A stretch of 64,000 nucleotides of DNA from Bradyrhizobium sp. AZCC 2262 (GCF_036924535.1 NZ_JAZHRT010000001.1:6634001-6698000); one strand, 5' to 3'; shown: positions 11,669 through 19,059, counted from the first letter of the stretch. The notes: generated from the sequence alone by a model not told the origin. Numbers and translations: made by a program.

Positions 11669-11809
11669 TTAGCTGACCAGCAGGCGATAGGTCAGCACCG
11701 GCGCGAAGCCGAGCACCATCGCCCAGATGGCGAACGACGACACCAGCAGAACGTCATGCGCCCGCTGGGCGAGTTCGCCGGTCGGATATTTCCTGTCGTG
11801 CGTGGTCAT
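11669..11809 (-). CDS. 46-residue single-helix membrane microprotein A
   Basis: The open frame extends further upstream, but the ATG at 11809 (MTTHDRKYP) has a GGGG ribosome site about 6 nt away and starts a compact 46-residue protein. A soluble basic head of ~18 residues is followed by one hydrophobic helix, SFAIWAMVLGFAPVLTYRLL. The helix shares the pattern IW-x-x-x-L-x-x-x-PV with the microprotein encoded divergently at 12047. The function is unknown; size and topology recall small membrane proteins that modulate transporters or oxidases. Confidence 0.55.
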   Translation of the reverse strand: MTTHDRKYPTGELAQRAHDVLLVSSFAIWAMVLGFAPVLTYRLLVS

Positions 11810-12046
11810 TGTGATTCCCCCCGTTGATGTTCCTTGAGGAGAAACAGCTACAGATAAAATTTTAATGTCGCGCTCGGGCCTTCGCTCGAAGTTGCGGCTT
11901 CGCACTCACCAGCCATTAACCAGGACACCGCGGTGGTTAATCGGCGGTAGCACCTGCCGTCAAGTGCGAGCGAAATCGCAACCGGGTTTTTAAAACTGAT
12001 CGCGTATCAATGACTCCACAAACAACGGAAAACGCGGGGGCGCGTC

Positions 12047-12181
12047 GTGCATTTCGAAAAGAACACCATTCCTCGGGAACAGGGTTTTAGCACCGAGGAC
12101 ATTCTGTGGGGCATCGGCATCTGGTCGGTGATCCTGACGCTGTCGCCGGTCGTCGTGCTCTACGTGCTGATGGTGGCGTAA
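12047..12181 (+). CDS. 44-residue single-helix membrane microprotein B
   Basis: A GTG-initiated frame behind a GGGGG ribosome site encodes 44 residues: a polar head (HFEKNTIPREQGFSTED) and a hydrophobic helix ILWGIGIWSVILTLSPVVVL, ending with VLMVA and TAA. The helix aligns with microprotein A at 11669 (IW-S/A-x-x-L-x-x-x-PV), and the two genes point away from each other across 237 nt. That relationship supports both as real genes. No function can be assigned. Confidence 0.55.
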   Translation: MHFEKNTIPREQGFSTEDILWGIGIWSVILTLSPVVVLYVLMVA

Positions 12182-12188
12182 GGGAGCT

Positions 12189-12268
12189 GTCATTCCGGGG
12201 CGATGCGAAGCATCGAACCCGGAATCTCGAGATTCCGGGTCTGGTCCTTCGGACCATCCCGGAATGAC
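12189..12268. repeat. Multi-hairpin palindromic repeat, copy 2
   Basis: GTCATTCCGGG and CCCGGAATGAC are terminal inverted repeats. Internal hairpins CGATGC-GAA-GCATCG and a GAATCTCGAGATTC core match copy 1 at 7311 exactly over the first 47 nt; the distal arm instead carries TGGTCC-TTC-GGACCA. It begins 7 nt after the microprotein B stop. Confidence 0.85.
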
Positions 12269-12280
12269 GACCGATCCCAC

Positions 12281-12310
12281 AAAAAGAAAAACGCGCGGAA
12301 CGCCGCGCGT
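12281..12310 (-). terminator. Intrinsic terminator for parA (distal)
   Basis: On the minus strand ACGCGCGG pairs with CCGCGCGT over a 4-nt loop, followed by a T-rich tract (TTTTCTTTTT). It lies about 47 nt past the parA stop and follows a first hairpin, so parA has tandem terminators. Confidence 0.75.
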
Positions 12311-12337
12311 CTTTGTCAGTCCAGAAAAAATCAATCC

Positions 12338-12366
12338 AGAAAAGAAAGCGGCGTTGTTACGCCGCC
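12338..12366 (-). terminator. Intrinsic terminator overlapping the parA stop
   Basis: GCGGCGT and ACGCCGC arms enclose a 4-nt loop that contains the parA stop codon on the minus strand, followed by TTTCTTTTC. It is the proximal member of a tandem pair. Confidence 0.65.
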
Positions 12367-13037
12367 TGCTTGTGCATGGCGCCCGATGCCGACGCCGACC
12401 CGCGGATCGCCTTGATCGAACGTTCGATCGCGCCCCACAGCCTGGTGATCTCGGCCGCGGCCCGGCCTTCCGCATAATATTCGCGGGCGCCTTCGCCCTG
12501 GCTCAGCGCCATGATCAGATCGGCGCGGTTGGTGATCTGGCCGCTCCACACCGGCGCACGGAATTTCGCTAGCGCTTCGCGTGCGATGGTGACGATGCGG
12601 CTCTCGGCGCCGTCGCGTTCGGCGGGTGCGCCGTTGACTACGACCGCGTAGGGCTTGCGCGCCGCGCGGCAGGTCTGAATCGTTTCCTGCACCGCGTTGA
12701 CGTCGAACACGCCCGGCCGCGCCGGAATGATCACCATCGTTGCGTTGCGGATCGCGTCGTCAACAACGGCCGAGAGATTCGGCGGGGTGTCGATGAACAC
12801 CCATTCGATGCCGTCGCGCTTGGCGGCAGCGACGATGCCGCTGACGGAATTCACCGCGGACTTGATCGGCGGTTCGTTGGTGCCGCGCAATTTGTGCCAG
12901 AGCGTAAGCGATCCCTGCGGGTCGGCATCGACCAGAAGGATGGGCTTCGTTGCCTTGTGAACATGGGCAGCGAGGTGAGCAGCCAGGGTACTCTTTCCCG
13001 AGCCCCCCTTACGCGAAGCGAAAACTATGACGTTCAT
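12357..13037 (-). CDS. Orphan ParA-family ATPase
   Basis: The 226-residue protein has the deviant Walker A motif KGGSGKST (residues 10-17), a Walker A' region LLVDADPQGS and a Walker B-like WVFIDTPP, which places it in the ParA/MinD P-loop ATPases. The short length without an N-terminal helix-turn-helix fits the small ParA class used in plasmid segregation or cargo positioning, such as chemoreceptor clusters and carboxysomes. No ParB or obvious cargo adaptor is adjacent. Upstream are two perfect palindromes (13073 and 13157), suggesting tight regulation; tandem terminators follow. Confidence 0.88.
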   Translation of the reverse strand: MNVIVFASRKGGSGKSTLAAHLAAHVHKATKPILLVDADPQGSLTLWHKLRGTNEPPIKSAVNSVSGIVAAAKRDGIEWVFIDTPPNLSAVVDDAIRNATMVIIPARPGVFDVNAVQETIQTCRAARKPYAVVVNGAPAERDGAESRIVTIAREALAKFRAPVWSGQITNRADLIMALSQGEGAREYYAEGRAAAEITRLWGAIERSIKAIRGSASASGAMHKQAA

Positions 13038-13072
13038 AACTTGGCCTCCAGTTGACCCCAGAAGCTGAAAAT

Positions 13073-13090
13073 GAATCAGCGGGCTGATTC
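13073..13090. promoter_or_regulatory. 18-bp perfect palindrome upstream of parA
   Basis: GAATCAGC-GG-GCTGATTC lies 36 nt upstream of the parA start codon. It is a candidate operator, perhaps for autoregulation. It does not resemble the chromosomal parS consensus. Confidence 0.5.
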
Positions 13091-13156
13091 GCGAAAGAAA
13101 AATTTATTGGATGCCGCGATGAAGCCACGTAATTGCCAACAAGGCTGGTTTTTGAG

Positions 13157-13168
13157 TCACACGTGTGA
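13157..13168. promoter_or_regulatory. 12-bp perfect palindrome further upstream of parA
   Basis: TCACACGTGTGA lies about 120 nt upstream of parA, in the gap between parA and the membrane-protein gene ending at 13227. It could be a regulator site; the binding factor is unknown. Confidence 0.35.
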
Positions 13169-13226
13169 TTACGGTCACAACCGAAAGCGGAATCGATTGA
13201 ATGCCTTGCAGAGTGCCTCGATCGAC

Positions 13227-13556
13227 TCATTGCGCGCTTTTGGCGCGCTCGCGTTCGAGTTTTACGCGCTGACGCTCAAGCCATTTGCGCTCGATCCATC
13301 CGAGCCCCTGCGCCATCGGCTTCTGCAGCCATGGCACGTCCTGCGCGAACAAAAGGAGTCCGAGCGGCAGCATCCAGAGTCCCAGCACCGGCAGGAAGCT
13401 GAGAAAGCCACCAACGATCAGCAGTATCGCGAGCGGAATCCGGGCGTAGATCGACGACGGCTTGCGCAGCCACGCGACGAACCTCGCCGGTCCGGGCGGC
13501 AGCTTCTTCTGGAACCAGGCAAAATGCCGGTCCAGTTCTTTTTGGTGCTGACTCAA
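13227..13556 (-). CDS. Small membrane protein with basic coiled C-terminus
   Basis: The 109-residue protein has a charged N-terminus (MSQHQKELDRHFAWFQKK), one long or two close hydrophobic helices (about residues 38-72, IPLAILLIVGGFLSFLPVLG then LWMLPLGLLLF), and an Arg/Lys/Glu-rich amphipathic tail WIERKWLERQRVKLERERAK. I do not recognise a named family; similar small proteins occur as conserved hypotheticals in related bacteria. It is transcribed in the same direction as parA but 189 nt upstream of it. Confidence 0.65.
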   Translation of the reverse strand: MSQHQKELDRHFAWFQKKLPPGPARFVAWLRKPSSIYARIPLAILLIVGGFLSFLPVLGLWMLPLGLLLFAQDVPWLQKPMAQGLGWIERKWLERQRVKLERERAKSAQ

Positions 13557-13656
13557 TGAACCCTCTCCTCTTGGCCTAGGGAGATGTTCACTGCAGACGC
13601 CGCAAACAAGACGTCCGTTTGCATTGCGAGGGGATCTTGAAATGGCGGTGGCGCCG

Positions 13657-14007
13657 TCAGGTCGCGCGTTTCGCCGGCTTTTTGGTCTTGCGCGCCTTGG
13701 CGCTCACGGCCTTGCGCGGTGCCGCCGGCCGGATCACGGCCGGCCTGACCGCAGCCTCGGTGGGCTCGGGATCTGGCCTGAACTGGGCGCGACAGGGCGG
13801 CGAGAGCTGGGATTTTTTTGCGACCATGCAGGCCGTCACGCGGCCGACATCGGGAATCTCGGAGCTGCAGAGGCGGAACGCGTCGCCGGTGCAGGCCTGC
13901 TCCTGTTCGGGGGTGTAGGTTTGACCCGCGACGGGCGAGATCGAAAGCGCGAGTGCGGTAGCCAGCAACCATCCAAACCCGAAATTCCCTGCTCGAAAAA
14001 TCGTCAT
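13657..14007 (-). CDS. Secreted cysteine-rich small protein
   Basis: Starting at the ATG at 14007, behind a GGGGGGATGG ribosome site, the 116-residue product has a signal peptide (FGWLLATALALSISPVAGQ) and then a Cys-rich domain with the spacing C-x6-RLCSSEIPDVGRVTACM and a later PPCRAQF. This resembles cysteine-rich repeat proteins of the periplasm. The C-terminus is a Pro/Ala/Lys-rich tail ending KTKKPAKRAT. The function is unknown. An overlapping longer frame on the same strand is a shadow. Confidence 0.7.
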   Translation of the reverse strand: MTIFRAGNFGFGWLLATALALSISPVAGQTYTPEQEQACTGDAFRLCSSEIPDVGRVTACMVAKKSQLSPPCRAQFRPDPEPTEAAVRPAVIRPAAPRKAVSAKARKTKKPAKRAT

Positions 14008-14131
14008 CCATCCCCCCGGCCCAAAGTTTGGCGGAATTGTGGGTGAACGGATCAGGATTCGCAAGCACGGGTGGACCGCGCGCCACAGCACAAGTGTCGC
14101 GGGGGTCGGATCGCGGCACGTCCGATCAGGG

Positions 14132-14162
14132 CCAACAACAGGCATCATTTCGCTGTTGTTGG
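14132..14162. repeat. 10-bp inverted repeat beyond the rcnA stop
   Basis: CCAACAACAG and CTGTTGTTGG are perfect arms around an 11-nt loop, located 44 nt past the rcnA stop. There is no T-run on the minus-strand exit side, so a classical intrinsic terminator is doubtful. It may stabilise the transcript 3' end or mark an element edge. Confidence 0.45.
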
Positions 14163-14205
14163 GTTCGGTGAGCCGATTTCCCCGAGGCGGCGGCCCACCC
14201 CGCCG

Positions 14206-15276
14206 TCACGATGCGATTTCGTGCCAACCCATCCAGCCGGTGTAAAGGCCGACGAACACGATCAGAGCTGCCGACACGTAGGGCGCCCGATGGGCAAAAC
14301 GCGTGAAGCCGGACCAGTGACGCTCGACGTGACGGATGCTAAGCGCGGCCAGCACACCGGCGGACACCATGGTAATCGCGAGACCGATACCGAAACAAAG
14401 CACGAGCGCGAAGCCGAGGCTGAACTGCTTTAATTGAATGCAGAGCAGCAACACTGTGATCGCGGCAGGACAAGGTATCAGTCCGCCCGTGAGACCGAAG
14501 AGAATTATCTGAGCCGTCGTGACCGTGCGCCCGGCGAAGCGTTTGCGGATGTCGGCCGCATGCGCACGTGCGTGCGCGTCGTCCTCCTCTCCAAGGTCCA
14601 TGCGCGAGTGGTCGTGCTCCTCGAACACCAACTCTGCCGCGTCCTTACCCACCATCAGGCGCGCTTTAAACGCATGGGGTTCAGGAATTTCCTCGTTGCT
14701 TTCAAGATACTCTTGGTGGCTGACAAAGCTGAATGAGTGCTCGGTGCCGTCGGGACGGATAGTCGTCACGAAGACATCGAGTGCAGACGGAAGGACGCCC
14801 GCCTCACTCTGAATGCGCCAGCGTGGGGGCGCACCTTCCTCGAAGATTTCGAGCAAGAGCGAATACCCGGCGACCGCAGCGCTCTGCGGCTCGTCATGAT
14901 GGTGGTGATCGTCCTCCGAATGTTGCTCGCGCCACGTGCGCCAAGTCATCCACGCGGCGATGCCAATAATGATAACGGCCGAGGCCAATTGCAGGTAGGC
15001 TTCGCTGCGCTCTCCGGACCATTCCTTTCCGAAGTGCAATCCGGCGAGCGCGACTGCCCAGACAATCGCAGTGTGAGAGATTGTAGCCGATAAGCCAAGC
15101 ATCACAGCCTGCAGCACCGTACCCCGGATGGCGACCATGAATGCCGCCATCATGGTCTTGGAATGGCCCGGCTCCATTCCGTGCAACGCACCTAACAGGA
15201 TCGCACTGGGTACAAAAAGCCAAGCGTGCGCGCTGCTCTGTTGGAGCAGGTGGGACAGGTCTGTCATTTCGTTCAC
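14206..15276 (-). CDS. rcnA: Nickel/cobalt efflux transporter (NicO/RcnA family)
   Basis: The 356-residue inner-membrane protein exports Ni(II)/Co(II). It carries the family signature HGMEPGHSKTMMAAF in the first helical region, a His-rich cytoplasmic loop (EDDHHHHDE, about residues 120-128) for metal capture, and a second signature FGLTGGLIPCPAA in the C-terminal half. Six or more hydrophobic helices flank a ~130-residue hydrophilic insert that is larger than in enterobacterial RcnA. The GTG start overlaps the rcnR stop (GTGA), so the pair is translationally coupled. An ATG at 15267 is an alternative start. Confidence 0.9.
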   Translation of the reverse strand: MNEMTDLSHLLQQSSAHAWLFVPSAILLGALHGMEPGHSKTMMAAFMVAIRGTVLQAVMLGLSATISHTAIVWAVALAGLHFGKEWSGERSEAYLQLASAVIIIGIAAWMTWRTWREQHSEDDHHHHDEPQSAAVAGYSLLLEIFEEGAPPRWRIQSEAGVLPSALDVFVTTIRPDGTEHSFSFVSHQEYLESNEEIPEPHAFKARLMVGKDAAELVFEEHDHSRMDLGEEDDAHARAHAADIRKRFAGRTVTTAQIILFGLTGGLIPCPAAITVLLLCIQLKQFSLGFALVLCFGIGLAITMVSAGVLAALSIRHVERHWSGFTRFAHRAPYVSAALIVFVGLYTGWMGWHEIAS

Positions 15277-15551
15277 TTCAGATAGGTTCGAACCACGTCG
15301 ATCAAGTCAGCGGCGCCCTTTGCCTTCTCGGGGTCCTTTTCATGGGCGGGATCCACAACGTGATGGCGGATGTGATCCTCAAGCAGCTCGGTGGTGAGGC
15401 CACCGATGGCCCCCCTCACAGAAGCAACCAACATCAGAACATCGGCACAGCCAATCTCCGCCTCTAAGGCGCGCTCGACCGCTTCCAGTTGTCCCTTGAT
15501 GCGTCGGACCCGGCCTACGAGCTTCGACTTGTTCTTAATGGTATGCGACAT
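15273..15551 (-). CDS. rcnR: Metal-sensing repressor RcnR (CsoR/RcnR/FrmR family)
   Basis: Taken from the ATG at 15551, the 92-residue all-helical repressor has His3, Cys35, His60 and His64, exactly the ligand set of Ni/Co-sensing RcnR; the formaldehyde sensor FrmR has Glu at 64. The tetramer binds G/C-tract operators and releases DNA on binding Ni(II) or Co(II). Directly upstream is a G6-containing palindrome. It is co-transcribed with rcnA, so a metal-derepressed efflux operon is a firm inference. A longer upstream frame would put the operator inside the coding sequence, which is unlikely. Confidence 0.92.
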   Translation of the reverse strand: MSHTIKNKSKLVGRVRRIKGQLEAVERALEAEIGCADVLMLVASVRGAIGGLTTELLEDHIRHHVVDPAHEKDPEKAKGAADLIDVVRTYLK

Positions 15552-15552
15552 C

Positions 15553-15583
15553 ACCCTAATATAGGGGGGTACCCTATATAGGT
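15553..15583. promoter_or_regulatory. Predicted RcnR operator
   Basis: The sequence between the rcnR start and the divergent region reads ACCCTA-ATATA-GGGGGG-TACCCTATATAGGT: a G6 tract flanked by inverted TATAGGG/CCCTATA arms. A G-tract with AT-rich inverted flanks is the hallmark of RcnR/CsoR-class sites. Its position just upstream of the start suits autorepression. Confidence 0.7.
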
Positions 15584-15737
15584 CAATGGTCTTGATTGGC
15601 AAATCTTCCCATCACCGTTCTCCCGGCCACCACGTTGACGGTGGGTTACTCGCGGAAATCTTGCTGCGCCAGGGCTACCAAGTGGCTCCGCTTGTCGCAT
15701 CTGCGAACAGTCCTTGCATCGCACGCAGCGCTCAAGC

Positions 15738-15914
15738 TCATGGATCAACCTCTGCCGACCACTCCGCGAGCTGCTTCTTTGCTTCGTGTTTCGCGGTGTC
15801 GCTACAGAGCCTGAGTTGTGCTGCCCAGCGCACGCCGTACAGCCGCTCGTACTCGTCGCGCACGTCTGACGGGATTACCTTTTTGCGCAAACCGCTCCCC
15901 GCTTTTAGCCTGAC
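15738..15914 (-). pseudogene. Remnant of a tyrosine-integrase N-terminus
   Basis: Reading minus-strand from 15914 gives an open stretch of ~58 codons containing LRKKVIPSDVRDEYERLYG and then RWAAQLRLCSDTAKHEAKKQ. This resembles the N-terminal arm-binding portion of rhizobial phage-type integrases. It then stops at 15738 with no catalytic domain. A TTG at 15890 could be its old start. It begins about 100 nt beyond the 3' end of the tRNA-His fragment and reads away from it, the usual arrangement of an integrase next to a tRNA attachment site. By-eye family assignment; moderate confidence. Confidence 0.45.
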
Positions 15915-16020
15915 TTAAACCGACCATCCGCAACGCCATTTGTAGCGCCTTTGTATTTCTACGGGCAAATGCGTCAGTTCTATCAGTAAGATGGCGGAAC
16001 CGCGGGCGATTTTTTCGGTG

Positions 16021-16068
16021 TGGTACAGTTGGGTGGGCTCGAACCACCGACCTCCTGTTCCACAGACA
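16021..16068 (-). other. Attachment site: 3' 48 nt of a tRNA-His gene
   Basis: On the minus strand these 48 nt follow the canonical tRNA layout exactly from the last three bases of the 5' anticodon stem: loop CTGTGGA with anticodon GTG, stem ACAGG, 5-nt variable loop AGGTC, T arm GGTGG-TTCGAGC-CCACC, acceptor CAACTGT, discriminator A and CCA. The 5' half is absent; sequence diverges abruptly at 16069. A73 in tRNA-His is an alphaproteobacterial trait. A 3'-tRNA duplicate next to an integrase marks an integration junction. Confidence 0.8.
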
Positions 16069-16216
16069 CCGCAAGAGCCCCCGCCGGTGCTACGCCATTC
16101 CCGCCATTCATACGAAAACTGTAACATTATCAACTAATAAGGCCGCCAGACCCCGCCTTACCTGCGCTGCAATTAGCGTTATGGTGGTAGCTACGTGGTA
16201 GCTACAGAGGCGATCG

Positions 16217-17437
16217 ATGGCTGTTTCGAGTATCACAATCCGCGCAGTACAAGCGCTCAAACCGGGCGAGACTATCTGGGATGCAGACCACCGCGAAGCG
16301 GTCCGGGGCTTTGGTGTTCGGCGTCAACGCGACCAGGCGGCCTACGTCCTCAAGTACCGCGTGTTCGGCCGGCAGCGCTTTGTCACCATCGGTCCTCACG
16401 GCGCCCCTTGGACGCCAGAGCTTGCGCGCAAGGAGGCCAAGCGGCTCTTGGGCCTGGTTGCCAGCGGCAAAGACCCGGCGGACGAGAAAAGCAAAGCCCG
16501 ACTGCAAGCCGCCGACACCCTCCGAGCAATTGCCGACCAATATCTTCGGAGCGCCAAACAAAGGCTGAAGCCCCGGACCTATTCGGAGATAGAACGCTAC
16601 TTGTTGGTCAGTTGGAAACCCCTGCATTCGGTCTCGGTCTTCCAGATCACCCGGCGCCGTATTTCGGCTCGTATCGCGGACATCGCATCAGCTCATGGAG
16701 CGGTCTCAGCCGCCCGCGCCCGTACCGCCCTGTCTTCAATGTTCAACTGGGCAATACGCGAGGGCCTCGACATTGCCGCGAACCCGGTTCTCGGCACTAA
16801 CCGACCCGTACAGCCGGGAAGCCGCGAGCGTGTCCTCACGGAGACGGAGCTATCAACCATCTGGCATGCCTGTGGCGATGACGATTATGGACGCATTGTG
16901 CGTTTACTGCTGCTCACGGCCCAACGCCGTGATGAGGTAGGCAGCATGCAGTGGGCCGAACTTGATGCCTTGTCGGAGCTCTGGACACTGCCAAGCGCCC
17001 GGACCAAGAACCATCGCGAGCATTCGCTGCCATTGGTTCCCGTCGCCCTATCCCTACTCCCGCACCGCCAAACCGGACGGGACTTCCTTTTTGGTAACGG
17101 GCCCCGCCGCGGCGGTGACACCCATCGCGGTTTCTCCGGCTGGTCCAAGTCGAAGGCGGCGCTTGATGCACGGATTGCGGAAACCCTGGGTACTCCCCTA
17201 CCCCATTGGACAGTCCACGATCTTCGGAGATCGGCGTCCACGGTGATGGCCGACCGGCTTGGCGTGTTGCCCCACATCGTGGAGGCGATCCTTAACCACG
17301 TCAGCGGCCACCGGGCCGGCGTTGCTGGTGTTTATAACCGCGCCCGGTACTCCGCCGAGATGCGCGAGGCACTTCAGCGCTGGGCACAGCACGTTACGAC
17401 CCTGCCAGCGCCAAGGCTCAGAGAGGTGGCAGCCTGA
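16217..17437 (+). CDS. Tyrosine recombinase / site-specific integrase
   Basis: The 406-residue protein is an island-type integrase (P4-like layout): an N-terminal arm-binding domain (residues ~1-95, with GFGVRRQ and YRVFGRQRFVTIG), a core-binding SAM-like domain (~100-190), and a catalytic domain with Arg237 or Arg238 (TAQRRDEVG), Lys264, His334-x-x-Arg337 (VHDLRR), His361 (LNHVSG) and nucleophile Tyr373 (GVYNRARY). All catalytic positions are present, so it should be active. A GAGG ribosome site precedes the ATG. It starts 149 nt from the tRNA-His 3' fragment and reads away from it, probably mobilising DNA to its right. Confidence 0.95.
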   Translation: MAVSSITIRAVQALKPGETIWDADHREAVRGFGVRRQRDQAAYVLKYRVFGRQRFVTIGPHGAPWTPELARKEAKRLLGLVASGKDPADEKSKARLQAADTLRAIADQYLRSAKQRLKPRTYSEIERYLLVSWKPLHSVSVFQITRRRISARIADIASAHGAVSAARARTALSSMFNWAIREGLDIAANPVLGTNRPVQPGSRERVLTETELSTIWHACGDDDYGRIVRLLLLTAQRRDEVGSMQWAELDALSELWTLPSARTKNHREHSLPLVPVALSLLPHRQTGRDFLFGNGPRRGGDTHRGFSGWSKSKAALDARIAETLGTPLPHWTVHDLRRSASTVMADRLGVLPHIVEAILNHVSGHRAGVAGVYNRARYSAEMREALQRWAQHVTTLPAPRLREVAA

Positions 17438-17674
17438 GAGCGCGCTTCGGGCATTCTCTTATTGATGTCCGCCACGGGGCTGTCAGTTCCACTCCTGGTT
17501 CAAGGAGCTAACCTGCGAGCGGCGGAGGTTTGAGTCACGGGCCATACATCGCAAGGAGTCCTTCGGAGACGTGTAAAGCATGACAGTACGCTTGCGCTGA
17601 AGGAAAAATGGCGAAAGATCTCCAGTCTGCAAGTTCAGTCAGTGAAAATCGCCCCTTATCGCGTCTCCGATCCG

Positions 17675-19024
17675 TCACGCGGAGCGTTGCTGCGCGACCG
17701 GATCGTCGAAGTCGCTGCGCGCCGGATCGAGGCCAAGCCGGTCGCGCAATGTACCGTCGCGGTATTCGCCCCGGAACAGGCCGCGCTTGCGCAGCAGTGG
17801 AACGACCTCACTGGTAAAGATTGTAAATTGTGTCGGCAGGATCGGCGGCATGACGTTGAAACCGTCCGCGGCACCCGACACGAACCAGTCCTCGATCACG
17901 TCGGCGATCTGTTCGGGCGTTCCCGTCGCGGTGAAATGCCCGCGTGCGCCGGCCAGGCTGTGCAGCAGACGGCGCAGCGTCGGCCGCTCGCGGGCGACAT
18001 GGGCCGTGATCGCCTGTGCGCGGCTGCGCGACGCCTGCACTTGCGACGGATCGGGGAAATCCTCGACGGAAAGAACCTGGTCGAGTTTCAGATGCGAGAA
18101 ATCATGTCCGCCGAATCGGTTCGACAGCCGCGATAGACCGACACTCGGATGCGAGAGCTCGTTGAGCTCGTCCCATACGCGTCTCGCCTCGAGCTCGGTC
18201 GATCCGATCGCAGCACTGATCCCCGGCAGGATGACGATCTGGTCGGGCGACCGTCCAAGCGCGCGGGCCTGCGTCTTGATGTCGGAATAAAATGAAATCG
18301 CGCTCTCCTTTTGCAGATGCGCGGTGAAGATGGCTTCGGCATAGCGTGCAGCGAACGCCCTTCCGTCGGTGGAGGCACCTGCCTGCACGAAGACCGGCCG
18401 CCCCTGCGGAGAGCGCGGGATGTTGAGCGCGCCTGCGACGGCAAAATGGTTGCCGCGATGCTCGATGCGCCGAATGCGGTCGGTCCGGGCATAGAGCCCG
18501 GTCTCGCGATCGTCGCGGATGGCGTCCCTCGCCCAGCTATCCCACAGCTTCGACACCACCTCGACGAATTCGTGGGCGCGATCGTAGCGCTGATCGATGC
18601 CGGCCTGCCGCTCCTGTCCGAAATTGGCCGCCGCTGCCGGCGCCCACGAGGTTACGATGTTCCAGCCGATGCGGCCGCCGCTGAGATGGTCGAGCGAGGC
18701 GAACTGCCGCGCGAGGTTGTAAGGCTCGCTGTAGGTCGTCGAGGCGGTTGCGATCAACCCGATCCGCTCGGTCAGCGCGGCGAGCGCGCCGAGCAGCGTC
18801 AGCGGTTCGAGTTCACCGCGCGCGGCATGACCCAAATCCTCTCCAAGCACGACATGGTCGGCGAAGAAAACCGAGTCGAGCTTCGCCGCCTCTGCCGCCA
18901 GTGCGAGATCACGGTAATAGGCCAGATCGGTCGGTGCCCGCCGGGTCGAGCTATTGTGGCGCCAGGCGGCCTCGTGGTGGCCGCGGCTGTGAATGAACAG
19001 ATTGAGATGCATTTGGCGGGTCAT
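17675..19024 (-). CDS. FMN-dependent monooxygenase, NtaA/SnaA/DszA family
   Basis: The 449-residue protein, from the ATG at 19024 (MTRQMHLNLFI), is a two-component luciferase-like monooxygenase using FMNH2 from a separate reductase. It has the usual GxHxxAWR-type start (GHHEAAWR), the DSVFFADHV strand, the central GRIGWNIVTSWAPAAAANFG motif, and late DGFNVMPPILP. Relatives oxidise aminocarboxylates, sulfones or sulfonated aromatics. It is the last gene of an ssuA-ssuC-ssuB-like operon, so an organosulfur substrate is inferred. No flavin reductase is adjacent. Confidence 0.88.
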   Translation of the reverse strand: MTRQMHLNLFIHSRGHHEAAWRHNSSTRRAPTDLAYYRDLALAAEAAKLDSVFFADHVVLGEDLGHAARGELEPLTLLGALAALTERIGLIATASTTYSEPYNLARQFASLDHLSGGRIGWNIVTSWAPAAAANFGQERQAGIDQRYDRAHEFVEVVSKLWDSWARDAIRDDRETGLYARTDRIRRIEHRGNHFAVAGALNIPRSPQGRPVFVQAGASTDGRAFAARYAEAIFTAHLQKESAISFYSDIKTQARALGRSPDQIVILPGISAAIGSTELEARRVWDELNELSHPSVGLSRLSNRFGGHDFSHLKLDQVLSVEDFPDPSQVQASRSRAQAITAHVARERPTLRRLLHSLAGARGHFTATGTPEQIADVIEDWFVSGAADGFNVMPPILPTQFTIFTSEVVPLLRKRGLFRGEYRDGTLRDRLGLDPARSDFDDPVAQQRSA

Positions 19025-19059
19025 TGGGTTGGTCCTAAGCTTGATCCTGTCGAGCGCGA

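Noticed and set aside
13073..13168. Palindromes upstream of parA considered as a parS centromere site
   Set aside because: Neither matches the TGTTTCACGTGAAACA consensus, and no parB is present; kept only as operator candidates.
13553..14119. A 188-codon minus-strand frame overlapping the cysteine-rich protein
   Set aside because: The alternative frame (13657-14007) has a signal peptide, an ordered cysteine pattern and a ribosome site, while this one is Arg-rich without features.
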